From Ooceraea biroi (taxonomy: Eukaryota > Arthropoda > Insecta > Hymenoptera > Formicidae): a stretch of 64,000 nucleotides of DNA. Shown one piece after another: positions 15,501 through 26,800 of the stretch; positions within the stretch are counted from its first letter, which is position 1, and every line of letters starts with the position of its first letter. The position numbers were made by a program, and so were the translations under genes. The stretch is taken from the NCBI RefSeq assembly GCF_003672135.1, contig NC_039516.1, positions 6,741,838 to 6,805,837 of the forward strand, given 5' to 3'. The notes under the pieces are model-generated. The model searched no databases. It was given only the letters and a program-made list of their open reading frames with translations, and was not told the DNA's origin.

Positions 15501-17422
15501 GATGAGCCATTGTCGAGTCGCTCTCTAATCTGATGAAACAGTATACAGTGCAGAGTGGAGTGCCGCCGTCCACCGTGCTCCGTAATGTACTCACGAGGCC
15601 ATTCATGCGTCCGTGGAAATTTTTACGGAGGCGTTTACGAAAATCCGTCGTATCGATCTCGAGAGCCATTGCGGCCTCTCCCAAATTAGTTCTCGGATAA
15701 GACAGGTATTTTCCGCTGCGTTAAACACGCCAGGAACGGCGCGTCATTTAAATCCATTCGTGAAATTTCACCCTCGCGCGATCGCAATTAAGGTACCTCG
15801 CGTTTAAAGAGATTCTTCTGAGGCTCTTTTTTCCCTGGCGTAAACAATATAAAATTATCAGAGCAGCGGTGAAACGTGTCGTCGCAAGCGATGCAATTTA
15901 CTGCGAATTTCCGCGGCTGACTCGCTTTGAAGCAGTGTTCCGGAATGTTCTCGGAAGTTGCGCCTACGAGCCGGAAGCTATCAGAAGGAGCGGATCACAG
16001 TGAAAGATCTGCTCGTCCAGCCGGAATAATAAACGCGGGAGCGAAAGATTTTCAGGCTCACAGCATGAATGACGAGGCGTGCATGTCCTCTCCCTGGCTC
16101 CTTTAAATGTATCCATACTGGTCTAATCGACGCGAGTTCAGACTGAGCTGGCTACCTGAAGATTGAGGCTATCCATCACGCTGGATTTTTTGACTGATCC
16201 TTTACAGCAGCTCGCAATCCCCTTTAGGGATACAGATCGTAACATCGGTAGCAGAGTCGCGCGGTACAATACTGAATCGATAGGAAATTAATTTCAAGTT
16301 GTCAAGAAGAGAGAAGGATAACGTACGACCAGCGTGAATACTTTGATCCGTGTAATTTCGCGTAAACAGGCACACACGCGGCGGATGAAATATAATACAT
16401 TTTCCCTTCTTTTTTCATAAAGAAACGGTGAATAATTCCGAGGAGAAGTTGGCGCTCGTTACATCAACGCTGTAACGTCGCATCTGGATTATTTCTATGC
16501 TGGAGTATGGCAGAGACAGGACGGTAAACGAGCGCGATGTGCGAGTTTTACGGCACGCTGAACCACGTCTGTACGCCGAGAAAACGTGAGAAACCGGACG
16601 AGATTATAATACATTTTTCTGTCGCCAGCTCGAGTTAACAGCGTGTACAGAATAATAAACGCAAAGAAGCTTTCACCTTTCGGGCGGTTTCGGCAGGCAA
16701 TTGCGCTTTGGTTTGCATTATCCGTTAACACAGGGTGTGCCTGATAGACGGGACGATAGCGTACACGTTATCCCGTTCATCGCGTTCGCCGGGAGAACCG
16801 CAAACCGGGCGTACACGCGAACTGATTAAAACTCGATCACTTTCCTCGTGGATGAGGATGTAACACAAACGTGTTTGTGTAATATTAATGTTTCCTACCG
16901 ATAATGTTTCATTGAGAAATGCGATAAATACGCTCACGTATTATCGTACTTTGCACATTCAGCGCGGTATGATTTACTTCATTTTCGAGATCAAAGCGCG
17001 ATGACGTCAACGACGGCGCGTAATGTGTGCGCGATGTCGGTGATAGAACACCGTTGGTACGCATTATTGATGCAGGCGCGCGAGCGCGTAGAGTGCTATG
17101 CGGTTTAACTAAAGTCGAGCCCGTTGCAATGGGCGCGTTTTGCAGGAAACATTCTGTTATACTTTTTCTGCTATACTGGGTCAGTGAGTTGAGTGCGTTA
17201 ATAAATTGGCGGTTATTAAAGCGCGAATAGGTAACTAGACGACAACCAGACCGCCAGAGATTCTATGCATGCCACTGTCTATATTTGACACAGTTTCCTC
17301 TAACTGGAAACGCTAACTGCCTGTCACCGGAACACGAAACAGGAGGATTGTTTCTGTTCAGTGTACGTTCCGAATTTTTCTACAAAACTTTTACAATCGT
17401 TGAGAGAATTCAACGATTTGAC

Positions 17423-17459
17423 AAATATATATATATTTTCTTTTCTTAAATATATATAT
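17423..17459. repeat. Paired TA-rich runs forming an imperfect inverted repeat
   Basis: Two alternating TA tracts are separated by a short pyrimidine segment (TTTTCTTTTCTT). Because TA runs are self-complementary the pair can fold back, but this is ordinary low-complexity sequence. Confidence 0.6.
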
Positions 17460-19180
17460 CCGGTTACTTGTATCGTGAGATTTATTTTAAATCTGTAATT
17501 TTGATTGTGGAAGAATATTTTTTAATGAAAATTACACAATACTGCAATACAATATGCTGCTCCAATTAGATTGTACAATTTATACATTTTTTAGACGGAT
17601 ATACAATTTCAGGAGGAAAAGGCAAAAGAAGAAAATGTTTTAAATAAAATTTAATTTTTGCTTCCATTGCATCTCGATTATTTCCCTTGTAGCTCTCTCT
17701 CTGTATGTGGAATAAATAGAATACAAAAGACAAGAGGAGACAAAGAAGAGAATTTTATCGAGTTAAGGTATCTATCCACTATAATAATTATCTTTTCACG
17801 ATACGAACAAACAACCGTACAAGGTGACAGAAGAAAGGGCGACGTTCGCTATTACCATTAATCACGCCACGCTCGACGTCCGAGTGTCCCCTTCTAGGCA
17901 AGCTAGAGTGACATAAAATTGTCGGACCTAGATTAACTGGCCGACCTGTTACCACTACCGTGTTACGAAAACGTTTGCCGAGCGATTTTACATCTTAGTA
18001 TACGATGTTTATTAATCGAATTTGCCTACGCACGAGGTCACAGTCGATCCATCGCAGCAGCGAGGAAGAAATCATCCTAATGAGGGTCTAACATGAAATC
18101 CATCATCGATGCCGGAGTAACGCAGGTCATTTGGAAATATCCGGGCCAAAAACACACCCGCCCTTCGCATTTTCGCCCTAGTGACCTGCCGAGAGAGACT
18201 TCGCTACGTCCATCTTCGCGCGCTCGAGGCTGGAAATATTTAGCCGTCCGTTAACGGCTGCGACGCGATTTTCACACCAGAATTAGCGGTGGTGGTCGGT
18301 CGCTCCGTCGTTCGTTAGGTGCGATTTTCAGCGCGTTACACCGCAGAGAGGGGACGTTCATATACATAACCGCTCGATGGACAGGCTATTCTAGCTCAGT
18401 GTAAAATCACTGATGTAAATATTAGACTTGCCAGTAAATGCAGCTACCGGTGTTGCAACTTTTTACAGAGAAAGATTAAACAGAAGTCGCCCGTGGCTGT
18501 TGCAGACGTCGCGTCGCGCTCGCTATCGAATGGGGTTCCCGTTCAACGGAAACAAAGCCACGTGGCGTAGAAGCGCGGCGGCGGTGTGCCGTCGCTTCCG
18601 ACAGGCAAACTTTGCACGGCAGTGGAATGGATTAAACGCGTTTTATCGAATGAAGGAGGGTACGTCGTTGCGGCGCGTATTGAACGACCGCGCGATCGAT
18701 GCGCGTCTAGCGTTGCAGACAGAAGGAAAGCAGAGAAGGAGAAAGAGAGGAGGCGCAAGAGGGGAAAGAGATTCGTTCTACGCCGGAGGCTGCGGTTCTG
18801 GATTACGTGGATTGCCAAAATAATGCGGTAGGTCAGCCGGAAACCCGTCTTTCCCATCTTTTGGGGTACCGCGAGCCTCCGTCAGCTCGCCCGGAAGAAC
18901 TCGCGACTCGGAAGACCCGCTTTTCGGAGGACGCGCCGAGGGGGAAAGCCATTCGTCTCCGCGCGAGCCATAAAGAGGATTTAAACTCGGTGTTTAAAGT
19001 GGTCGACGAGCGCGGAAGCTTCTGGACCACCGCAGAAATTTACGGAGATCGTGATAATTACGGGGACACACGCCACTGTCGTTTAATCTGCTGGTCGCGT
19101 GAACTCGCACGCATACGACGTGATAACGGGACGATGGCACGACGATGCCATGAGTGATGATAGTTATTATTATTACTCAC

Positions 19181-19244
19181 AGTACGTATCGGTGGTGAGG
19201 CGATCGATGGTGTCCTGTTTGAGCTTGCTGTTCTTCTTGCCCAT
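19181..19244 (-). CDS. Frq: Frequenin / neuronal calcium sensor 1, first coding exon (partial gene)
   Basis: Frequenin is an N-myristoylated EF-hand calcium sensor that regulates neurotransmitter release and works with Ric8a and phosphatidylinositol 4-kinase at membranes (established for the family). Reading from the ATG at 19244-19242, the 64 coding bases give 21 residues, MGKKNSKLKQ followed by DTIDRLTTDTY, and then one base of the next codon. This nearly equals the insect frequenin N-terminus as I know it; the Asn at residue 5 is the one difference noticed. Gly2 followed by a Ser at position 6 is the myristoylation signal. The exon ends exactly at a consensus donor (T|GTGAGT, 19180-19175) in phase 1, as required for the next residue, Phe (FTEKE...). 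The start context is ACGAAGATGG with A at -3. The EF-hands lie on later exons outside the window. At 21 codons the exon is easily missed by length-filtered gene finding. Confidence 0.93.
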
Positions 19245-22200
19245 CTTCGTAGCCTCGTTCTGTGCGGACTTAACGCGCGCGAGTTACACCAATAGTCTCT
19301 CCCTCCACCCCGCTGAATCGAAGATTCCTTTTCACTTTTCTGGGTTTCTTCCTTTAAGAGGAACTCTCACCGGCCAGCTCGCATCTCTCGATCCCACCGG
19401 ATTGCGATTGACGAGTCAAAGATATAGCTCAAAGTCTTCTGAGGCTCGATCGACCGAGAGTGACGGTCCTTGTGCTGATTCACGTAGAATGAAAGAATTC
19501 GCTCTTTGCGATGAGTTCGCGCGTGCGATCTAACTCACGTCGATCAACCTTCTCCCTGAACCCAGCTTCTCACCCGGGTTCTTTGACTCCTTGTATTTCG
19601 AGGTCGCGGGGGAGACCTTATCGAATCCCACTCGATAAGTTTCCTGCCTGCAACTTCTCGCCCCTTTCCTGGTTGAGCCGTGCTAGACCTCCTCTGTCTC
19701 AAGAAGTTTGCCAGTGGATTCAATTTGGAGGTGTGTTTTGCAAGGAGGCAGAAACTTCTCTCGATCTCGAGAATGCGGTGCTCGGTGCCCCTCGATAAAT
19801 TCGCGTCGCGATCGAGGGTGCGGCGAGTCCGGATCGGCGAACGCACGATAGAGTTTGATTTAATTTGCTGGGCTTGCAGAAGGGAGCGAGCTAGTGTATT
19901 TAATCGATTTAATTACGACACGGGTTCGATATCGCTCTAGTGTCGTTTTACTAACCGGGCCGATTCGTTGATAATGCCTTCCACGTAGATTTTCTTTCCG
20001 AAGATATCGCTTTTTCTGTGAAGAAGACAAGGGAGAATTTTAATAAGAACGCGAACTCTTCCGTAAGTTGCGTGGTCGCGAAAGCAGCCACCTCCACCTT
20101 TTTTCCTGCCCCCGCGAGTTTTCGGAGCGCTAATGCAGAAATTGGAGCGTGGAAATTAAAGGTTCGATTGTATGCACGAATCACAAATTGCATTAACTGG
20201 GCGTTAAGTGGCGATAATTTTACAGCGTAGTGAACTTCGCGGAATCATTAATCACATCGCTTTATCTCTTCGGAGAAGTTTTGAAGTGCGCCGACGAGCT
20301 TCGATTCGCAAAGATCGTATCGGAAAATTAAGACAAACTTGGAGGAAGATGTTGGAAAATGTCAAAGGACTTTATCAAGGTAGTTGCACGCTCGATAAAA
20401 TTGTCCTTAACTTATGCGAATTTGCTGCTTGACTCGACAAGTTATATTGAACGAATCTTTATTTTTTCAAGTGATCCTTGAAAAATTTCAAGTGTAACGT
20501 GTGAATGTTATGGGTAAGAGTACGTTGTATCTCGGAGTGTGAACACATCAAAGGTTTAAAGGTCGTAAGACACCAGGGCCGATGAGGACTATACTGAAAG
20601 ATACTAGCTGAGAGTTCCAGGACTTGATGAATAAGCGCAATCAGGAATTATGCTTAACAGCTTGCACTAAATCGAAGGAGCGTATAAAGACGTAATCGCT
20701 GATCGGAGACGATGGATGTTTCGAATGAAGCACGTCAGATATCGACCGCAAGATACCAGCAAGATAATCATATTCCACGTGGTACTCTGCGATACGATTT
20801 CCGTGATCAAAGTAAAAGTTAATTGAGTTAACAGATTACAAATTTCTGTCTGGATTGTTCACACGAACTACTTTGATTCGAGCTACTTTGCTTTAAGAGT
20901 TACGAATTTAGCAAATCATTCTGTTTGAAGTATGTTTATCAGTTTGCCAATAAGATCGATATAAAGGCCTAAAAGTTCTTGCAACACTCCCAGGACATGT
21001 ACCGGTCGATCCCTTCTGAGGTCCATTATCTGAAGGGCTTTAAAGGCCAACAACGATACCTTCAACCTTATCTCAGGATTAAGCGGGATCTCCACCGAAT
21101 GTATTACCTTAGTCGCTCTTATTGCTACGACTCGCTTGTTTCGCCACGACTGCCTTTAATCCCATCGCTTTCCGGAAAACATATATGTCAAACCGTTTGT
21201 TACCCCGGCTGCTCTAATGCAGCAGGCCAATTTTTTACAATATTTCCTTCTCGTTTATTACCGTGCCGGATTTTTCAGTCGCTAATAAAACAAGATGCAG
21301 CGAAACGTTGACAAGTAGAAAAATTATCAAGTCGTTTAAATGCAATGCATGTAAATATAGATGCAACGTGTAACGGGTAATGTAAACACAACGTAAAAGA
21401 TTAAAATTGCAAAATTAATTAAAACTTGCATTAAAGTCAGATCGGTCGATTACCGCAGCCCGGAAGGAGCGAGGAAAGTATTACTATACGTTGTGCTTAA
21501 AAAATCAACAAGATAATATTGTACGTGGTGGAATGCCGACACATGGATCGATTATACGGCGGAAGAAACCTGAATGGTTATATCGGCGCGTTTATCGCGA
21601 CGTCATTAGCACCGGTGAATAATGAATCGCGCCCTTTCCTGCGCTTTCTATATCTAACTCGATCTTCCAAGAGCTCGTCGACCGCCGCCCGGGCGGATTA
21701 ATTGAGTCGCGCGATTGAAGGCAACGAAAATCCCTGGCAAAGGGAAAAGTTCCGTGCGGTGAGATTGAATGAGCAAGAAGAATGATGGAGGAGAATACGG
21801 TCCGGCTGATTCGGAACGAAGTCGCGTCCGTGCCTCGTATCGGAACTTGGTAAAAACTTGGGACGGAATAACAATGGACGCGAGAGCGGGACCTCCCTCA
21901 TGAGGAAGAGCCAGTCGACGGAAGGGGAATTACGGCAAAGTTGGCTGTTCTTCTCCCTTAATATGGAGATCTCATTCGCTCCTGAATAACGTACGCGGCA
22001 GGAAGCGAGTAACCGCCACGTGAAATTTTCGCTCACGAAGGATCCATGAATTTGAATGCTGATCAGTCGATTTAATGCGAATTCATATCACGTCGGTGAC
22101 GCGGTGGCGCGTAACATCGTGGCGCGTCAGGTTGCGTCGCCCCGCGAATTTCGGGTGAGATGCGCGTCGAGGGTTTTGATTCGCACATTGTTCGTGCCGC

Positions 22201-22248
22201 GTCGCAGAATCACGGAAGTCGACCTGCATGAGAGGGAGAGAAAAGGAT

Positions 22249-22250
<2 letters not shown>

Positions 22251-22281
<31 letters not shown>
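22251..22281. repeat. (AG)15 microsatellite
   Basis: A 31-bp perfect AG run inside a slightly longer purine-rich segment. Confidence 0.95.
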
Positions 22282-22284
<3 letters not shown>

Positions 22285-23553
22285 GAGAGGCGCTGAGATT
22301 CGGCAACATCGAAGGCCTCGCCGAATGATCAACTTCCGGTCGAGGTCGTGCAGCCTTGACCTCGCGATGCCATGTCGCGGAATAACGTCTGGAGCATGCG
22401 TTTTATTATTACGTCGTGATGATGAGTCCGACTGTCGAACACTCGACGACGGAAATGCTTGGAGGTATAATAAACGGAAATGGAAGCTGGTGCAAAGACG
22501 AGATATTGGCACGCGGGGTGACCCAGCGTTCTCCACTTTGGGAATCCTCTGGGGAACATTTGGGCCGAACAGCTACGGCGACCTGAGACCACCTATTGAG
22601 ATACACTTTCCTAGTGCAGCAACGTAGCCCATTCATAAAACAAACCGGATATCGGCGTTCTCCGAGGTGCACTAAAGTGGTCGTGTGTCCGAAGCTTCCT
22701 TCGATCGCGACAGCCGATAGCGCTGGCGATAAAGGGTGTTATCGTCGCGAGCAGCTCGCACAACTCTCGCACAAAACGTCGATAACTCGTGGAGAATACG
22801 ATTGAACCTCTGAATGAAGATAGCGCGAGAGAAGCAGCTGATAAGAGGGATCATGGGCAGGATCGGTTACGCGTTATTTATGAGACATAGGTGCCAGACT
22901 GCGGGAACATCGCCGACGCAGTTTCTGGCTGATAGGGATTCACATCAGAATTCGAAGGAATATCGCGTGTTCCAATAACTCGCTCGCTCGATCGAAGCTC
23001 GTAGACGAACGTAGATCGGAGTCGCGCCGAGAATCACGTCGTTGCATCGCGGTGGCATCGCTCGGCTCGATCGCTCGGCCTTGTCACACGCAACACGAGT
23101 TGGCGCGATTGAACGGATGGACCGAGCGTCACTGCTCGGACTGGCGAACCAGCTTCCATCACCAATTGGTCCCCGGCGTTCGCAAGGTGCGAGTCGAGCG
23201 AGGACCAAGGACACCCGCCCCGTTCATCGCGCGAGTTTGAGATGGCGAACCTGTGCTGTCGCAGCCGCGGTTCCTTCGACGAGGACGTCACCCGGACAGA
23301 CTCGACGACAAGCAGGATTTCATTCATGAGTTCTCACCGCTGGCGAGGTACGTTCGTCGGCGAAGCGCGGACCAGTGACGTCATAGCGTCGCGGCGCCTG
23401 GCGTCAGACTGGCTCGGCGATGACATTACGCGGTGGTGTGTGTTGGAGTTACAATGGCGCAAGCGCGCCACTCGCACCGGAGGAGGATACTCGACTATCC
23501 ACCCTCCCGGTCCCTCCGTCGCAGCAGTTCCTCCGATTCCGCCACCTTCGATC

Positions 23554-23556
<3 letters not shown>

Positions 23557-23590
<34 letters not shown>

Positions 23591-23880
23591 GTCACTTCGT
23601 CATTTCTTCTCTGTCGAATGCTCGCGCTCTATTGCCGTCTCGGTCGATTGCGCTCTGCGTCGTATCCACCCTTGTCTTACCTTCCCCGATTTTCCGGCTT
23701 CCTCGCACGTCTTTTCTCCCTCTCTATCTCTGTCCTTCTTTTTGTGGAGATTCTTTGCGTCTCGATTCCTCGCGCGAGTACCGCGTTGTTTTCCTTTCTT
23801 TTTCTCTTTCTTGCTCAATTTTGCACTCGTTTCGTCTTTTGCGCCGTCTCTTTCGCGGATCCGTTTCTGCCACTTCATCC
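23557..23880. repeat. (CT)14 microsatellite leading into a long polypyrimidine tract
   Basis: A perfect CT run (23557-23584) is followed by about 300 bp in which the plus strand is dominated by C and T (TTTCTCT, CTCTTTC and similar words). It keeps several frames open on the plus strand (Ser/Leu/Phe-rich) and an Arg/Lys/Glu-rich frame on the minus strand. These are composition artefacts, not genes. Confidence 0.8.
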
Positions 23881-26800
23881 CTTTCTTTTCGTCCTCCCCT
23901 GCGCCGCGCGAGATGCCCTCATCTCTTCACTTCCATTTGACCATAATTCTCGTCTTACAAATATTGTTAGCATCCCCGTGTCTTCGGAGGAAACTTCGGC
24001 CCCGTCGCGCCCCGTAAAATTCCATTATGGAATTAACCCGAATACTCGCATTCGGAGGAGTTCGCGTTTTTATTATTATTTATCATTGTCTTTTATTGCC
24101 TGGCCGTAGCTCGCCCCCGTTTCTAACTTTATTGTGAACTGTAATAAGTATCACTTTGCGCTGTAGCTGCGGCGTGTCCACGCTTGGAATCTTTACTGTC
24201 ATTGTCAATAATAAAGTAAGAAAAAAAAGAAATTTGTCAATGCCGCGCTAAAATATAATAATCGTTAACATCGTTACATCAGAAATGCAATAATATTGTT
24301 GTAAAATGAGAAAAGCAAGTGACAAACAAACAAGCGCAAGGTTGTATATTTGTAAAGCATTTTTGCGAAATTTTTCGCGAGTCCTTCGCAGTGATAAGAT
24401 CAACCACACCGCCGTGCTATTAAGAAAAATATTCCGGCAAATTGAGAAAGGTTCCTGATGATTGTGCTGTTGCGGATTAATAGCTTTAGCTCTCAAGTAG
24501 AATTGAAAAGATAGAAAGCGGGGAACGAGTGTAAATACGTGCGCAGGGAAGTGAGACACGGCAGAAGCATTCCCCAGTGTTTTACCGTGATGAGATCAAT
24601 CACTTAAAAACAAACGTTGGTTGCCGGAATTCGCAGCCCTCGTACGCGGGAAGAGTGATGCGGCCGCGCAACATTTTTCGATCGAGCGGAATCTAAGGGG
24701 ATGAAGGAGGTACGCGGGCGTTCGGGCAGTATATTTCGCCCGTTGGCGCGGATTTTCGTTGCGCGTCGAAACCGCGAGCTCGCTCACCGAGAATTCGACA
24801 ACGCGATGGATCTAAATCGGCGTGGATTTCGCCGGTGGATCCATGAATAAAAGAAGAGGCTCGCGTGACGCTGTTGATTCGTTGGTTCGATGACAAAACG
24901 ATTTATTTCAGCTTCTACTTTATCCCTGTCGAATGCTGGGCGGAAAAAGTGATTACATTGCCGTGAACTGTAATGTGCTGCATGACTAGCTCGGCGAACA
25001 GTACGGCAAAATTGGAGCAGCCGAAAATCGGAGAAATTCGGGAAGAAATTCGGTACACAATACTCGATGCAGTCTCATGACTGTGTGGAGTCGATTATTT
25101 CCCTATTATGACGCTCCTTTTATTGTCAATTGCTTTTCCTCGCGATTGTAATTAATCTCCCAAGTCGACGGCTGTAAATTCTCCCTCGGAGCGATGTTCA
25201 ATTATCTCTGCGAGATAGAGATCTCAATTGCGCTACGTCTCCTCCACGAAATCCAGTCCGATCGGTGCAGTTTTTCGCTGACGGTCGCGCGAATGCTATG
25301 GCGATTTGATTGAACCCTTGACCTCGTCCTTATCTGTCCGAACTGTAACTATCGTAAACTCGTAACTATCGTCGCGAGTAAGTAACAAAAGTGCTCAACG
25401 CGGCGTACATCGAACGGTGACGGACGGAACGGCGAATGAAAGTGGAGCACGTCAGCAGTCGTACGGCGGCATAAAAACGTCAATGATCGTCCGGCTGAGA
25501 GGAAAATGGAGCCGTGGTCAACAACAATGCCGACGACAATAACAGATACATCCACGCGGCGCGGGCGTAAAACGCGATTCGTCAAACTGTTTACAGCCGT
25601 CGCGGTCCCTCGGTGAATAATTGCAGCTTGCCATCCCGGCCGGTGATGGTCGCTTCGTTTTCCTCGCAGGACGATTCCTCAATTTCAGCCATGTAGCGCG
25701 GGTTCTTCGATTATACTTGGCAGAAAAACTACGTTGATAAAGCGAGTACGTCCACGGTAATTGACGCAGCAGTGGCGGAACGGCGACGAATGTCGCGCGA
25801 ATTGGATCACGTTCCGCTGCAGCTCCCGATTCCCGCACCTTGCCCGTTCCGGCAGTGTCGAAGGCTTCCATTTTTTAAACGTGCTCCGCTGCTACCTGGC
25901 TGATGCATTTTTGATAGCTGCTTTGTTAAGAAGGCGAAATGTATCTCGCGGGAACCAGGTTCACATTGCGCTCCGCGAAATGAAAGTCATATCCATGACC
26001 ATCCACCCGCCGGGTGAAACGCTGCCACTAATGAGAAAAGAAATAAGGCTGCTACCCAGAGCAACGTTGATTGAATTATTGATTATTCCTGACTTATTCT
26101 GAAATATTCACGGATGTGTTTCCACGTGCGCGTTTTTAATTTTTCCTGAAAAGCTTCAGAAAAGGATGTAATTATGTGTTTTGTTGAAATATTAATTTAA
26201 TGAACGCCCCTCGAATGTATAATTATTTATTCTGACCATGTAAACTAACGTGAGAGTTTCAAATAGTTATGTATACTTTTTTTATACTATTGGTGCATAT
26301 TAATGACCCACTAATTTTTACGGCATAATTATAATGTTCGATTAGTAATTATTATTTGCTGCGTATTTATTCGAATTTATTTTTCTTTCGCGCGATACTC
26401 CGTTCTCAGATTTCAATCGCCAAAGTACACTTGAGAATTTTTCTCTAAACCTCATCTTGGATTTATTTTCGATTTTTTGCGAAGAGCAACAAGAAGTTCA
26501 AAGTTGCGATAGTGCTGCAGGATTTTTAGCGTTACAGGTTGACGAGAAAAATCTCGGTGGTATTCTGGTAAAGTCTTGCACAGTCGCACGAGAATTGCAG
26601 TAAGAGCTGCTCGATTCGCCGAAGAAATAAATCGCGGGGAAACGTGACTCCCGTTTCTTGGAGGGATATATGATTCTATTTGCGGGGGTGACCGAGGCGG
26701 GCGACGATATGAGAGCGTGACGGAGGCTGGGAGAAGGGGGGTGTTTCGAGCGAAAAATTGAATTCGCGCTGAAACGCACCTGGAAACCGTCGGAATTGCG

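Larger units (their letters stand above)
1..19180 (-). other. Inferred first coding intron of frequenin (partial, runs off left edge)
   Basis: This stretch lies downstream, on the minus strand, of the frequenin first coding exon and begins with its GTGAGT donor at 19180-19175. I looked for the conserved continuation (FTEKEIRQWHKGF, the DENNDGSIEFEEF EF-hand, the DVDNDGYIT EF-hand) in reverse complement and saw none, so the acceptor is probably left of the window. The stretch is AT-rich with CpG-rich patches (about 4.07-4.40, 10.0-10.6, 11.6-12.0 and 18.5-19.0 kb). It contains microsatellites and a 58-bp perfect palindrome, listed separately. Some isolated donor-like sites occur on the minus strand (near 421, 5291 and 11352) without convincing exons. 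That the whole span is one intron is inference; a nested gene or non-coding RNA cannot be excluded. Confidence 0.6.

Noticed and set aside
19099..19533. Plus-strand frame with a signal-peptide-like start (MVSCLSLLFFLPIFVASFC)
   Set aside because: It is the antisense of the frequenin first exon: the hydrophobic run is the complement of the Lys/Asn-rich N-terminus. The minus strand has a conserved protein and a perfect donor.
23242..24109. Overlapping plus-strand frames of about 230 codons, Ser/Leu/Phe-rich
   Set aside because: Three frames are open at once through the polypyrimidine tract, a composition effect.
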